Origin: Cecembia calidifontis
GTDB taxonomy: Bacteria; Bacteroidota; Bacteroidia; Cytophagales; Cyclobacteriaceae
Assembly: GCF_004216715.1 (NCBI RefSeq)
Contig: NZ_SGXG01000001.1
Span: 1,989,001-2,053,000 of the forward strand
DNA: 64,000 nt
Reading direction: 5' to 3'
Shown here: piece by piece, positions 37,401 to 45,770 of the stretch
Layout of the letters: every line of letters starts with the position of its first letter
Position numbering within the stretch: the stretch's first letter is position 1
Made by a program: the position numbers and the translations under genes
The notes under the pieces: generated by a model
Databases searched by the model: none
Seen by the model: only the letters and a program-made list of their open reading frames with translations
Told to the model about the DNA's origin: nothing

Positions 37401-39504
37401 CTTTTTGGAACCAAGGCAAGGTGAAAGCGAAGATTGGACTGTCAGTAGTTTCAGCTACATTCAAAATGGACCAGAGGGATGGACCCAAAGGGTTTTGCCT
37501 CAGATGACTTCCAATCTTCTGAATAACCTTGAAATAGATTTCAATAGAAGGGAATGGAAATTCAGAGATACCCAAGTGGATGTTGAGGTTTTCACCTTTG
37601 GTAACCGTACAGATAGTTTGACTTCAAGAAATGTCCAGTTTATTTTGGATGGAGTACCACAGATCATTGACAGTTTTGTGGATGGTAGTGCCAGGATCTG
37701 TCCGGATGGATCTTTGGGATTGGTGGCATTGGATCAAAGGTCTCTAACTCCTTATTTAGCCATCCCTATCCCGGGTTTTGATATCCTTGACGGAAGGAGT
37801 TGTGGTAAGGTGCCACAGATCATCCAGAATATCCGAAATGCATGGGTTGAGCGGCCCGGATTTGGAATAGAGGATTATGTCAATGGGGTAAAAGACGGAG
37901 ATTATGTGGTTATCTTTTCAATAGGGGCTGTGAATTTTGAACAATGGTCGGATGTCCCTATCCAAAAATTAAAAGAATTGGGGGCTAATGAGGCGGTGCT
38001 CAGGAACCTTAAAAATGGAGATCCTTACATTCTTTTTGGAAGAAAAGGCATGAGACCAGGAGAATCTATAGAAGTAGTAGCAGATGTTAACCTTGACCCT
38101 GAAACCAATGAGCAGGTGATTACATTTGAGACCACGCTCAATGGTTATTTTACATCAGCAAGTATCCTGACCCCTAGGATTGGCCCGGCTTCTGAATGGA
38201 AAGAATTTTTCAATGAAGTAAAAAGCAGAAATTGGATCAATCAGGAATTGACACATTTTGATGTATATGGAGTAACTCCAACAGGGGACGAACAGGTGAT
38301 TTTTGCTTCTATACAGGAAGAACAGCTTGATTTGAGCAACATCAATCCCAATACTTTCCCTTTTTTAAGACTGAGGTACGCCATGGAGGATGAAGAGGCC
38401 ACAGCTGCTGCACAGTTGGCCAAATGGCAGGTAAACTATACTGGAGTCCCTGAAGGTGTACTTGTTTTCAAGGGCAAGGAAGAACAGGTCCGTTTGCAGG
38501 AAGGGGAGGAACATGTCCTGAATTTTGAGTTTGTCAACATTTCAAAATTTGATTTCTTAGATTCTTTGGTTGTGGAATGGACCATCACCAACAATGCCCA
38601 GAGGAAAAGTACAAAGTTCAGCAAAAAAATACCTGCCATAAAAGCGGGCGAATCCCATGACTTCAATATCCTATTCAATTCGATTGGCTGGGGAGGTACC
38701 AATATTGTGGAGGTATTTGCCAATCCCAGAATCATCATGGAGCAGACCTTCCGCAACAACTTGATTGACTTGGATAATTACTATGTGGTCAACCCCGACA
38801 ATACCACATCAATTTTGGATGTTCACTTTGATGGGGTATATATTATGGATGGGGATATAGTTTCACCCACAGTGATGATTACATCCCTTCTTAGAAACGA
38901 AAAATCCCTGATTCTGAAAAAAGATACTTTAGGTATAGAATTGTTTATCAGGAAACAATGTGATGGTTGCCAGTTTGAAAGAATAAACTTCTCCAGCCCC
39001 AAAATCAATTGGTCAGAAGCTACTGAAAACAGCAGCTTTAAGGTTGAACTTCGCCCCGGGCCCTTAGATGATGGAATGTACACTTTCCGGGTAGTGACTG
39101 AGGATCTGGGAATGGATAAACCTTACGAGATAAATTTTGAAGTAATCAATGAGGCAAGTATCACCAACTTTTATCCATACCCTAATCCTTTTAGTACTTC
39201 GGTTAGATTTGTGTTTACAGTGACAGGTTCTGAAATCCCGGATCAGATCAAAATACAAATTATGACAGTCACCGGTAGGGTTGTCAGAGAAATCCTTCAG
39301 GATGAATTGGGGCCACTTCGTATAGGAAACAATATCACGGAATATGCTTGGGATGGCAGGGATGAATTTGGCGATCAGTTGGCCAATGGAGTTTATATCT
39401 ACAGGGTATTGGTAAGGAAGAATGGGACTTTTGTGGAGCCAAGGGCTACAGCCGGGGATAAGGCCTTCAAGCAGGGCTACGGTAAAATGTATTTGTTGAG
39501 ATAA
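34480..39504 (+). CDS. PorU2-like type IX secretion sortase/peptidase (C25 family)
   Basis: 1674-aa exported protein with a gingipain-type C25 peptidase core. The signal peptide ends at VQAQ. The catalytic pair can be placed: His in VTFFGHAAPTV (about residue 633) and Cys in LMNGCDAGNSYG (about residue 667). Upstream is the typical YLFLIGRSMGM segment, downstream long beta-sandwich repeats, and at the C-terminus a FlgD/type-A-like sorting domain (YPYPNPFSTSVRF ... GVYIYRVLV). I start at ATG 34480, where the signal peptide begins, one base after the PorV-like stop. In the family PorU cleaves the C-terminal signal of secreted proteins and attaches them to lipopolysaccharide. PorU2 paralogues of this size are known from Cytophagales, with role less clear. 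Confidence 0.88.
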   Translation: MNGRNLIILISLIWFGSVQAQSTWVDYNLTYYKIPTVEDGIHRISFAALASAGINPNTLDPRTLRMYHRGEEVAIFVQGEEDGRFDVNDFIDFYGKRNDATLDRKLFRNPSWIGNIMYNHHNDTTAFFLTITPGTSGKRMASRSLPQAVSPILESYQTERMTVYSDQYNLGRVYFPGVRLAEYEEGQGWMSAPVTKASPRNISFTGLGQIPTTGNAKLEIGLVGRSENPHVTAVAVGPTLGSVREVARYTYSDFNVLNQEIELNAADFSTDGNVTIRVSSNGPESVDNISIAYVRITFPKRPQNGDLDRETIILGPGDAVYQGDNMLSNYVAYDILDPNNPIRVPVEKIGNRLRFSAGNPNTPVKIWLENRLSVKEVGNMERVRFRNLLNQPADYIIVSHRNLRRQSSVHPDPVRAYAQYRASREGGSFDTLTVNINELYDQFSFGEKTPLAIFEFLRAYYPRHKPEYLFLIGRSMGMLSTVRQGNITHFYRRRPDLFTFQDLIPPAGYPYADNNFAIGLDPANPLVPAMAIGRIPARNPQDVTNYLEKAREKDALGATEDWQKEIVHLSGGISAFELTRFFNFLNGFKTIAEGPFLGGNVKTYRKRSNSTVELIDISSDVNNGVSMVTFFGHAAPTVIDIEIGLASDPTMGYNNRGKYPMILMNGCDAGNSYGNVFTFGEDWIVTPSKGASNFLAHANIGIDVYLRRYSESLYTKAFADSSMIYRSVGQVRQEAEKLFYLRYGTSVVNRSHAEQLVLLGDPALRIFPADKADYAIREEDVELSGVDGEDLNANAERLKLSFILRNLGRVDLDSVEVKVSRRLPDGTIVDYPIDLIAPVFRRDTIDFILPNTGVNAFGDNNFTIIINPGRNIPEMTFINNSVSVNKFIPLSGTLNVLPYNFAIVNERNVTLTAQVQGKLLEPRNLVFQLDTDPNFSSARRREVRLTTANIASWDLDIFQNVPLGDSVTFYWRTRFLEPRQGESEDWTVSSFSYIQNGPEGWTQRVLPQMTSNLLNNLEIDFNRREWKFRDTQVDVEVFTFGNRTDSLTSRNVQFILDGVPQIIDSFVDGSARICPDGSLGLVALDQRSLTPYLAIPIPGFDILDGRSCGKVPQIIQNIRNAWVERPGFGIEDYVNGVKDGDYVVIFSIGAVNFEQWSDVPIQKLKELGANEAVLRNLKNGDPYILFGRKGMRPGESIEVVADVNLDPETNEQVITFETTLNGYFTSASILTPRIGPASEWKEFFNEVKSRNWINQELTHFDVYGVTPTGDEQVIFASIQEEQLDLSNINPNTFPFLRLRYAMEDEEATAAAQLAKWQVNYTGVPEGVLVFKGKEEQVRLQEGEEHVLNFEFVNISKFDFLDSLVVEWTITNNAQRKSTKFSKKIPAIKAGESHDFNILFNSIGWGGTNIVEVFANPRIIMEQTFRNNLIDLDNYYVVNPDNTTSILDVHFDGVYIMDGDIVSPTVMITSLLRNEKSLILKKDTLGIELFIRKQCDGCQFERINFSSPKINWSEATENSSFKVELRPGPLDDGMYTFRVVTEDLGMDKPYEINFEVINEASITNFYPYPNPFSTSVRFVFTVTGSEIPDQIKIQIMTVTGRVVREILQDELGPLRIGNNITEYAWDGRDEFGDQLANGVYIYRVLVRKNGTFVEPRATAGDKAFKQGYGKMYLLR

Positions 39505-39509
39505 AAAAA

Positions 39510-39531
39510 TAACCCGCCAATCGGCGGGTTA
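39510..39531. terminator. Bidirectional terminator after the porU2-like gene
   Basis: TAACCCGCC and GGCGGGTTA form a perfect 9-bp stem with a 4-base loop and A/T tracts on both sides, between convergent genes. Confidence 0.9.
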
Positions 39532-39551
39532 TTGTTGGATCCAATTTCAAA

Positions 39552-39737
39552 TTAGTTTTCGGATACTTCGGAGGAATCTTCCTGGATTTCCTCTTCCAAT
39601 ACCGGAACTTCTTCTGTAGGAGTTTCCTCAACAGCAGTTTCTACTTCCTCAGAAGTCACTTCTTCAGTGGTTTTGGTGCCGCAGGAAGCCATTAAGGCGG
39701 TTGCGACAATTGCTAGCGCAAAGATGCTTTTTTTCAT
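39552..39737 (-). CDS. Small acidic lipoprotein
   Basis: 61 aa. A classic lipoprotein signal (MKKSIFALAIVATALMASC) with lipobox MASC is followed by about 40 residues in which roughly two of five are Glu or Asp and the remainder mostly Thr, Val and Ser. Such low-complexity acidic lipoproteins are common but uncharacterised in Bacteroidota. The strong signal and terminator context make a real gene likely. No function is proposed. Confidence 0.75.
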   Translation of the reverse strand: MKKSIFALAIVATALMASCGTKTTEEVTSEEVETAVEETPTEEVPVLEEEIQEDSSEVSEN

Positions 39738-39885
39738 TTTGTTAGATTGTTTAATGTCACTTGGACAGCATTTATATACATAAATTTCATGCCAATATTT
39801 TCATTAATGCAATATAATGTCATGTTTTTTGTGAAAAATTTACCGAGTGAGAGAAAATGTTATGGATTTGGAAAAGAGTTGTGGT

Positions 39886-40596
39886 TTATTTCTTTTTTTC
39901 CAAGCTAAAAAACTTCCAAATACCCCAGAAGCTTACCAAAAGGAAAACCGTAAAAATCCATCCTTTTCCTGAGATGCCATCTGTTTGTAGTGCCTGATAC
40001 ATGTCGGAAACCAATGTGCCGGATAAAAAAACAAGGGTGGTTCTGGGCAGCATGCCGATGGTGCCAAAAATGATCAGTTTTTTCCAACCTGATTTTAGAA
40101 AAGCAAAAAGGAGGTTGGATAGAGCGAAAGGAATTATGGGGCTTAGCCTCACAAAAAAAATCAACTCCCCAATCTTTCCCTTTTTTTGATCCAATAGACT
40201 TTTTGCTTTGGGGTATTTTTCCAAAAGGAACTCCCCTGAATTTTTACTTATGTTTTTGCCCCAGGCATAACCTATCAATGTTGCTAAGGTATATCCCAAA
40301 ACCAATCCGAAAAAGGACTTCCAGCCTAACAAAAATCCAGAAATGGCGGCCAACATGGTTGTTGGCATTAGGGCAAATCCCATGAGGGCTGCAGCAACAA
40401 TCAATCCGGTCAGCACAGTAAAAGGATCCAAAAAATTCAATTCCATCAGGGCTTGGCTGTTTGATAAGGCAAAAGGGACCAGGACAAGTGTACCCAAAGA
40501 GGGCATAATACTTACCCAAAGGAATGCAAAAGCCATTAATGGGTTTGTACGACTTGCTTCTTTGAATTCCTTGAAAAAACCTTGCTTTTTTTCCAT
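39886..40596 (-). CDS. VTT-domain (TVP38/TMEM64, DedA-like) membrane protein
   Basis: 236-aa polytopic membrane protein. Segments AALMGFALMPTTMLAAISGF, FFGLVLGYTLATLIGYAWG and FFVRLSPIIPFALSNLLFAF carry the VTT signature (the G-x-x-x-A/G run and the FFVRLSPIIPF motif). DedA/VTT proteins are thought to be lipid scramblases or proton-coupled transporters in the inner membrane. I start at ATG 40596 (MEKKQGFFKEFKE); an upstream start would add five residues. Divergent from the PLP enzyme gene. Confidence 0.88.
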   Translation of the reverse strand: MEKKQGFFKEFKEASRTNPLMAFAFLWVSIMPSLGTLVLVPFALSNSQALMELNFLDPFTVLTGLIVAAALMGFALMPTTMLAAISGFLLGWKSFFGLVLGYTLATLIGYAWGKNISKNSGEFLLEKYPKAKSLLDQKKGKIGELIFFVRLSPIIPFALSNLLFAFLKSGWKKLIIFGTIGMLPRTTLVFLSGTLVSDMYQALQTDGISGKGWIFTVFLLVSFWGIWKFFSLEKKK

Positions 40597-40659
40597 CTTT
40601 GGGCTCCTCAATTACAAAGGAAATCAAATTAGCAGAATTGAACCCATAAAATTTACAAT

Positions 40660-41805
40660 ATGAAATTCGGAACCAAAGCCATCCATGCCGGTGTAGAGCC
40701 TGATCCTTCTACAGGAGCCATTATGACACCAATATTTCAGACTTCTACTTATGTTCAGAAGTCCCCAGGTGACCATAAAGGTTATGAGTATTCCCGTACA
40801 CACAATCCTACCAGGACAGCACTTCAAAATAACCTGGCGGCTTTAGAAAATGGGAAGCATGGGCTTTGTTTTTCCTCAGGTTTAGGGGCTATTGATGCTA
40901 TCATCAAATTATTGAATCCCGGAGATGAAGTAATCAGTACTAACGATTTATATGGGGGAACCTATAGGATTTTTACCAAGGTTTTTGAGCGTTATGGCAT
41001 TAAATTCCATTTTATTCCTATGGAGCAACCCTCCGATATCGAGAATTATATCAATGAGCACACGAAACTGATTTGGGCCGAGACTCCTACCAACCCCATG
41101 ATGAATATCATTGATATAGAGGAGATCGGAAAAGTGGCTAAAAAACATGGGATTTTGTTTGCTGTTGACAATACCTTTGCTACACCTTTTTTGCAAAATC
41201 CATTGGACCTTGGTGCTGATATTGTGATGCATTCTGTGACCAAATACCTTGGTGGCCATTCGGATGTGGTGATGGGGGCAATTGTGGTCAATGATGATGA
41301 ATTGGCATCCAAACTTGCCTTTATCCAAAATGCATGTGGAGCGACTCCGGGACCCCAGGACTGTTTTCTGGTGTTGAGAGGCATCAAAACACTGCATATC
41401 AGAATGGAGAGACATTGTCAAAATGGCAGGGAAATAGCTCATTTTCTTAAATCACACCCCAAAGTGGATAAGGTGTATTGGCCTGGATTTGAAAGCCATC
41501 CCAACCATGAAGTGGCCAAAAAGCAAATGAGGGATTTTGGGGGAATGATTTCTTTTACCATAAAGGGCAATAAGATCGAAGATGCGAAAACCGTGTTGGA
41601 GAACCTGCACTATTTTTCTTTGGCGGAATCTTTGGGAGGAGTGGAGTCTCTATGTGGTCACCCTGCGACCATGACCCATGCCAGCATACCCAAAGAAGAA
41701 AGAGAAAAAGTCGGTCTTTTGGATTCTCTGATTCGTCTGAGTGTCGGTATTGAAGATGTGGAAGACCTGAAAGGAGACCTGGAGGCAGCTTTGGCTAAGG
41801 TTTGA
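40660..41805 (+). CDS. Cystathionine gamma-synthase/lyase family PLP enzyme
   Basis: 381-aa fold-type I PLP enzyme of trans-sulfuration. Landmarks: YEYSRTHNPTRTALQNNLA (active-site loop), FSSGLGAIDAI, LYGGTYRIF, the Asp in VDNTFATPF, the PLP lysine in SVTKYLGGHSD, and ESLGGVESLCGHPATMTHAS with the C-terminal helix LIRLSVGIEDVEDL. It could be cystathionine gamma-synthase (MetB), gamma-lyase or O-acetylhomoserine sulfhydrylase; sequence inspection does not separate them. Cytoplasmic. The GT2 gene follows after 5 bases. Confidence 0.92.
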   Translation: MKFGTKAIHAGVEPDPSTGAIMTPIFQTSTYVQKSPGDHKGYEYSRTHNPTRTALQNNLAALENGKHGLCFSSGLGAIDAIIKLLNPGDEVISTNDLYGGTYRIFTKVFERYGIKFHFIPMEQPSDIENYINEHTKLIWAETPTNPMMNIIDIEEIGKVAKKHGILFAVDNTFATPFLQNPLDLGADIVMHSVTKYLGGHSDVVMGAIVVNDDELASKLAFIQNACGATPGPQDCFLVLRGIKTLHIRMERHCQNGREIAHFLKSHPKVDKVYWPGFESHPNHEVAKKQMRDFGGMISFTIKGNKIEDAKTVLENLHYFSLAESLGGVESLCGHPATMTHASIPKEEREKVGLLDSLIRLSVGIEDVEDLKGDLEAALAKV

Positions 41806-41810
41806 AGCAA

Positions 41811-42524
41811 ATGTCCAAAAATCTTACTTTGAATACAGGTGGGATAATTGTAGACGTGTTGATTCCTGCCTTCAATGAAGAGAGGTCCATAGCTAAAGTG
41901 ATCGGGGATATACCCAAATTTGTCCGGCATATAGTGGTGGTAAATAACAATTCTACGGATAATACCCCTTTGGTTGCCAAAGGGGCAGGAGCTATTGTTT
42001 TGGATGAACCCAAGAAGGGCTATGGAAGGGCCTGCTTGACAGGGATGTCATATTTGGCTTCCCTGCCAAGCCCTCCGGATATTCTGGTATTTTTGGATGG
42101 GGATTACAGTGATTATCCAGAACAGATGACTGATGTGATTGAACCCATCATAGGAAAAGATTATGATATGGTCATAGGTTCCCGTGCCAAAGGTAGCCGT
42201 GAGAGTGGCTCCATGACCCTGCCGCAGGTATTCGGCAACTGGCTCGCTACAAGCTTGATGAAATGGATCTATAAGACCGATTATTCTGATCTCGGACCCT
42301 TCAGGGCGATAAGATGGCAAAAATTAATGGAGTTGGGTATGGAGGATCAAAATTATGGCTGGACCATTGAAATGCAGATCAAAGCAGCGAAGTCAGGATT
42401 GAAAAGTACAGAAGTACCTGTGGATTATAGAAAACGGATAGGCGTCTCTAAGGTGAGCGGAACGGCCAAAGGAGTCTTTGGGGCGGGGTATAAAATCCTT
42501 TGGACGATATGGAGGTATAGGTAG
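41811..42524 (+). CDS. Glycosyltransferase family 2 (dolichyl-phosphate mannose synthase-like)
   Basis: 237-aa GT-A glycosyltransferase. VLIPAFNEERSIAKVI opens the nucleotide-binding fold, VVNNNSTDNTPLVAK follows, and the metal-binding DxD is in LVFLDGDYSDYPE. GSRAKGSRESG, SDLGPFRAIRW and WTIEMQIKAA resemble DPM1-type enzymes that transfer a sugar to a polyprenyl phosphate. Start at ATG 41811, 5 bases after the PLP enzyme stop; the TTG overlapping that stop seems less likely. No membrane segment. Confidence 0.9.
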   Translation: MSKNLTLNTGGIIVDVLIPAFNEERSIAKVIGDIPKFVRHIVVVNNNSTDNTPLVAKGAGAIVLDEPKKGYGRACLTGMSYLASLPSPPDILVFLDGDYSDYPEQMTDVIEPIIGKDYDMVIGSRAKGSRESGSMTLPQVFGNWLATSLMKWIYKTDYSDLGPFRAIRWQKLMELGMEDQNYGWTIEMQIKAAKSGLKSTEVPVDYRKRIGVSKVSGTAKGVFGAGYKILWTIWRYR

Positions 42525-42574
42525 CAAAATCTTGAAATTCAAAGATTAAATATTTTTTCACTATCTTAATTCCC

Positions 42575-43486
42575 ATGAAACACCTTTTTGGCTATATGGG
42601 AAAATCAAACTTGATATTGTTTTTTTATGTCCTGATCCTCTCATCATGCCACAGGCCCGAAAGAGACAATTTAGATTTCACCGAATGGGGCAACTATTGG
42701 TTTCAGGGAAAAGCAGAGATCAGCAGTTTTGATTTGGTACAATACCGGTATGGGGAAGCCAGGGAAGGGGAAGCGGTTTTAATATTTGTAACAGAAGATT
42801 TTTCCAGGAAAAAGCAGGTGAAGCTGGACGAACCTGAGAAGGCGGGTAGGGATAAGGTGAGCGTGCTGAAGATGAACCAGACCAGGGATTTTGTGACAGG
42901 AATCTATCCTTATCACATGATGCTTTCGGCTTTTACGCCTACTAAGGAAAAAAGCACTGGGCTAAAGTTTACCGCGAGTTCACAGGAATGGTGTGGCCAG
43001 ACTTTTACCCAGCTCAACAAAAATGGAGAAGCGTCTTATCAGGGGAAGTTGTTTTCCTATTTTGAGAAGGAGGGAGATGATGTTTTTACTGTAAAAGGTA
43101 TTATGGAAGATGATCTTTGGAATCTGATCCGTATCAATCCCTCTGAAATCCCTTTGGGAAATGTGAAAATGCTGCCTTCACTGTTTTTTCAACGTTTGAG
43201 CCATAGGGGATTTGTCCCAGAATCCGCTTTCATCAAGGTGGACAAAATCAGTGAAAACAGAAGCAGATTAGAATTGAATTATAGTTCAGGGTTTCGTTCC
43301 TTAGAAGTAGTGTTTGAGCATGATTTTCCTTTTCCGATCTTGGAATGGAAAGAAATCCAGACCAACGCCCATGGAGAAAAAGAAATCACACAAGCGAAAC
43401 GCAAGGCGATAAAAATCATTGATTATTGGAAAAGGAATAAACTGGAGGATGAATTTCTCCGGGAGGAACTTAATCTGAAATTTTAA
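42575..43486 (+). CDS. Conserved lipoprotein of unknown function
   Basis: 303 aa. The signal peptide (LILFFYVLILSSC) ends in a lipobox with Cys near residue 25. The mature part has WGNYWFQGKAEISSFDLVQYRYGEAR, FVTEDFSRKKQVK and EWCGQTFTQLNKNGEASYQG, features of a family widespread in Bacteroidota whose function is unknown. Mostly beta-structured by eye. Convergent with hemA, the two stop codons sharing the sequence TTAA. Confidence 0.75.
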   Translation: MKHLFGYMGKSNLILFFYVLILSSCHRPERDNLDFTEWGNYWFQGKAEISSFDLVQYRYGEAREGEAVLIFVTEDFSRKKQVKLDEPEKAGRDKVSVLKMNQTRDFVTGIYPYHMMLSAFTPTKEKSTGLKFTASSQEWCGQTFTQLNKNGEASYQGKLFSYFEKEGDDVFTVKGIMEDDLWNLIRINPSEIPLGNVKMLPSLFFQRLSHRGFVPESAFIKVDKISENRSRLELNYSSGFRSLEVVFEHDFPFPILEWKEIQTNAHGEKEITQAKRKAIKIIDYWKRNKLEDEFLREELNLKF

Positions 43487-44760
43487 GCCTCGTTTTTCTT
43501 GTCACTGACTTTTTCCAGGTCGAACAAATCCGAGAGGGTGCTGATCATTTTGTCTGCATCATCTCTTTGGCAGGCAGCTCTTAATTGAACAACAGGCACC
43601 TTTAGGATTTTTTGCATCATGCTTTTGGTGATTTTGTCAATGATGGCTATTTCCTTATCATTGGCATTTTTCAAGAATCTGGCCATTTCCTCCTGACGGA
43701 TCTGCTCCAAAGCATTTTTAAGCTTGTTGATGGTAGGGGAAACCATCATTTCTTTTTTCCAGTTGAAAAACTCTTCAATACTTTCCTCAATGATTTTTTC
43801 TACCTGGGGAATGGAAGCCAGCCTTCTTTCCAAAGTTTCGGAAGCTTTGCTTCTGATATTGTCCACATTGTACAATAATACCCCTGGGGCCTCCTCAATC
43901 GTAGTTTCAATACTTCTTGGTACTGATAGGTCCACAAAAAGTTTATAACTTGGAATTTCCATGGATTTAACCAGCTCCTTGGTGATAAATGGCTCTGACT
44001 TCATGATGGAGGAAACCACCACATCTGCAGACTTCATCGCTTCAAAACACTGCTCAAACGGTATCACTTCAAAACCGAGTTCGTCCGCCAAAGCTTTTGC
44101 CTTTTCGAAGGTCCTATTGGTGATAGTAACCTTAGCTTCCGGGATATGTACCATATTTTTGGCTACATCTTCCCCGATTTCACCCACCCCGATCAACAAT
44201 ACCCTTGGCTGATAGGTATTGGAGGTGATTTCTTCAATCAATTCAACAGCCGCATAAGAAACAGAGGCTGCCCCATCTCTAAAAGCAGTTTCCTGAACTA
44301 CCCTTTTGTTGGTGTAAAAAATAGTATGCATCAGCCTGTGAAGAAAAGGTCCCGCCATGTCCAAATCGGCAGAAGATTGATAGGCCCTTTTCACTTGATT
44401 GGCTATTTGCATGTCTCCCACTACCTGAGCCTCCAGACCAACAGATACTTTGAACAGGTGTTCAATAGCTTCTTTGTCCTCATTAAGGATATTGAAATAT
44501 TCCAAGTAGTCCACTACATTGGTCAGACCTTTTTCAAGACCGATCAATTTGATGATCTCAGTACTTATGTCCAGGTCATGGGAATAGTAGACCTCTGTCC
44601 TATTACAGGTAGAAAGGATTAAAGTATCTGAAATACTGAAAAACTCTTTCAGTTTGACCAAAAGGGAATGGATAGAACCTTCATCCAAAGCAATTACTTC
44701 CCTGATTTCAACCGGGGCATTTTTATAGGATAAGCTTATGGCTCTAAACTTGTTCTGCAT
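43483..44760 (-). CDS. hemA: Glutamyl-tRNA reductase HemA
   Basis: First committed step of tetrapyrrole synthesis by the C5 route: reduces glutamyl-tRNA to glutamate semialdehyde. 425 aa from ATG 44760 (MQNKFRAISLSYKNAP); the catalytic cysteine is in LSTCNRTEVYY at about residue 52. Downstream are FKVSVGLEAQVVGDMQIANQ, the NADPH-binding LLIGVGEIGEDVAKNM, SADVVVSSI and the C-terminal dimerisation helix. The upstream 221-base intergenic region with a Fur/PerR-like dyad may control it. Confidence 0.95.
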   Translation of the reverse strand: MQNKFRAISLSYKNAPVEIREVIALDEGSIHSLLVKLKEFFSISDTLILSTCNRTEVYYSHDLDISTEIIKLIGLEKGLTNVVDYLEYFNILNEDKEAIEHLFKVSVGLEAQVVGDMQIANQVKRAYQSSADLDMAGPFLHRLMHTIFYTNKRVVQETAFRDGAASVSYAAVELIEEITSNTYQPRVLLIGVGEIGEDVAKNMVHIPEAKVTITNRTFEKAKALADELGFEVIPFEQCFEAMKSADVVVSSIMKSEPFITKELVKSMEIPSYKLFVDLSVPRSIETTIEEAPGVLLYNVDNIRSKASETLERRLASIPQVEKIIEESIEEFFNWKKEMMVSPTINKLKNALEQIRQEEMARFLKNANDKEIAIIDKITKSMMQKILKVPVVQLRAACQRDDADKMISTLSDLFDLEKVSDKKNEA

Positions 44761-44832
44761 TACAGGTACTTTTAACATACAAATTTAATCCAGAATCGGT
44801 CGCAAAAGAAAATTTTCCTTTGTTAAACCTTA

Positions 44833-44851
44833 ATTTAGAATCTGTCTAAAT
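44833..44851. promoter_or_regulatory. Fur/PerR-like dyad between hemA and the HhH gene
   Basis: ATTTAGA-ATCTG-TCTAAAT, a perfect 7-5-7 inverted repeat, about 73 bases upstream of the hemA start. It resembles the palindromic A/T-rich boxes bound by Fur-family regulators. PerR represses hemA in some bacteria, so the placement is sensible. Regulation here is inference. Confidence 0.45.
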
Positions 44852-44982
44852 AATTTTATTTTGTTTGGGTGAAATGAGGACTCAAAATTGAGCAAATTTG
44901 CAAACTAAAGCCAATTGTATTAATTTATACCCCATAGATACGATCTATTTCAGGTTTCTCATTTTTCTGCAACGTGTTTTTT

Positions 44983-45678
44983 ATGAAAAAGATTCTGTTC
45001 TATTATCTGCGTACCTATTTGGGCTTTTCGGTCAGGGAATCAAGAGGATTTGTTCTGGTTGTTCCTTCATTGTTTCTGCTTTATTTCCTTCCAAGCATTT
45101 ATGAATGGGGGCTTAGTAAGAAAAACCAAAAACTTTTTGCCCAGTATGAGCTTGCCATTGACAGTCTTATTCAAGCAGGGAAGGTTCCTTATGTATTCAG
45201 GCCGCAAGAATCTTTTTCATCGCCTGATACAGTAAAAAGAACAGTTTTACCCAACAAGCCCAGAAATCCAGGTTTCAACCGGATAGATTTCAATGAAGCT
45301 GATTCCGTGGTTTTGCAGATTGTTCCAGGGATAGGGCAGACTATGGCCTCCAGAATTGTCAAGTTTAGGGAAAGCATAGGAGGGCTTCATCATAGAGAAC
45401 AGCTGCTCGAGGTTTATGGAATGACACCAGAACTGGTGGAAAAGTTATGGGACCACTTTGACTTTAATCCTGGTATTTTCAGAATGATTCCGATTAATCA
45501 GGTAAATGTCCAAGATCTTGCAAAACATCCTTACATCACTTATGGTGCTGCAAAAGTTATCATCGCTTACAGAGACCAACATGGTTATTTTCGACAAGCA
45601 GACGACCTGCTCCAAATCAAGATTTTTAATAAGGATTGGGTGGACAGGTTAGCGCCATATTTGGAATTTCAGCATTGA
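44983..45678 (+). CDS. Helix-hairpin-helix (ComEA-like) protein
   Basis: 231 aa. A membrane segment near the N-terminus (LVVPSLFLLYFLPSIYEWGL) suggests anchoring in the inner membrane facing the periplasm. Two HhH pairs follow: FNEADSVVLQIVPGIGQTMA (with GIGxxxA hairpin) and INQVNVQDLAKHPYITYGAA, each with the small hairpin that contacts the DNA backbone. It may be a DNA-binding competence-type protein, though HhH domains also bind proteins. Start at ATG 44983 rather than the GTG 9 bases upstream. Confidence 0.85.
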   Translation: MKKILFYYLRTYLGFSVRESRGFVLVVPSLFLLYFLPSIYEWGLSKKNQKLFAQYELAIDSLIQAGKVPYVFRPQESFSSPDTVKRTVLPNKPRNPGFNRIDFNEADSVVLQIVPGIGQTMASRIVKFRESIGGLHHREQLLEVYGMTPELVEKLWDHFDFNPGIFRMIPINQVNVQDLAKHPYITYGAAKVIIAYRDQHGYFRQADDLLQIKIFNKDWVDRLAPYLEFQH

Positions 45679-45770
45679 ATTATTTTGACTGGGGCTCTTG
45701 ATGTTAAATCGGGAAAAGCAAGCATATTTGTATCATGATTACAGATAGATTTGCTTTTTTGGGTAAGGAA

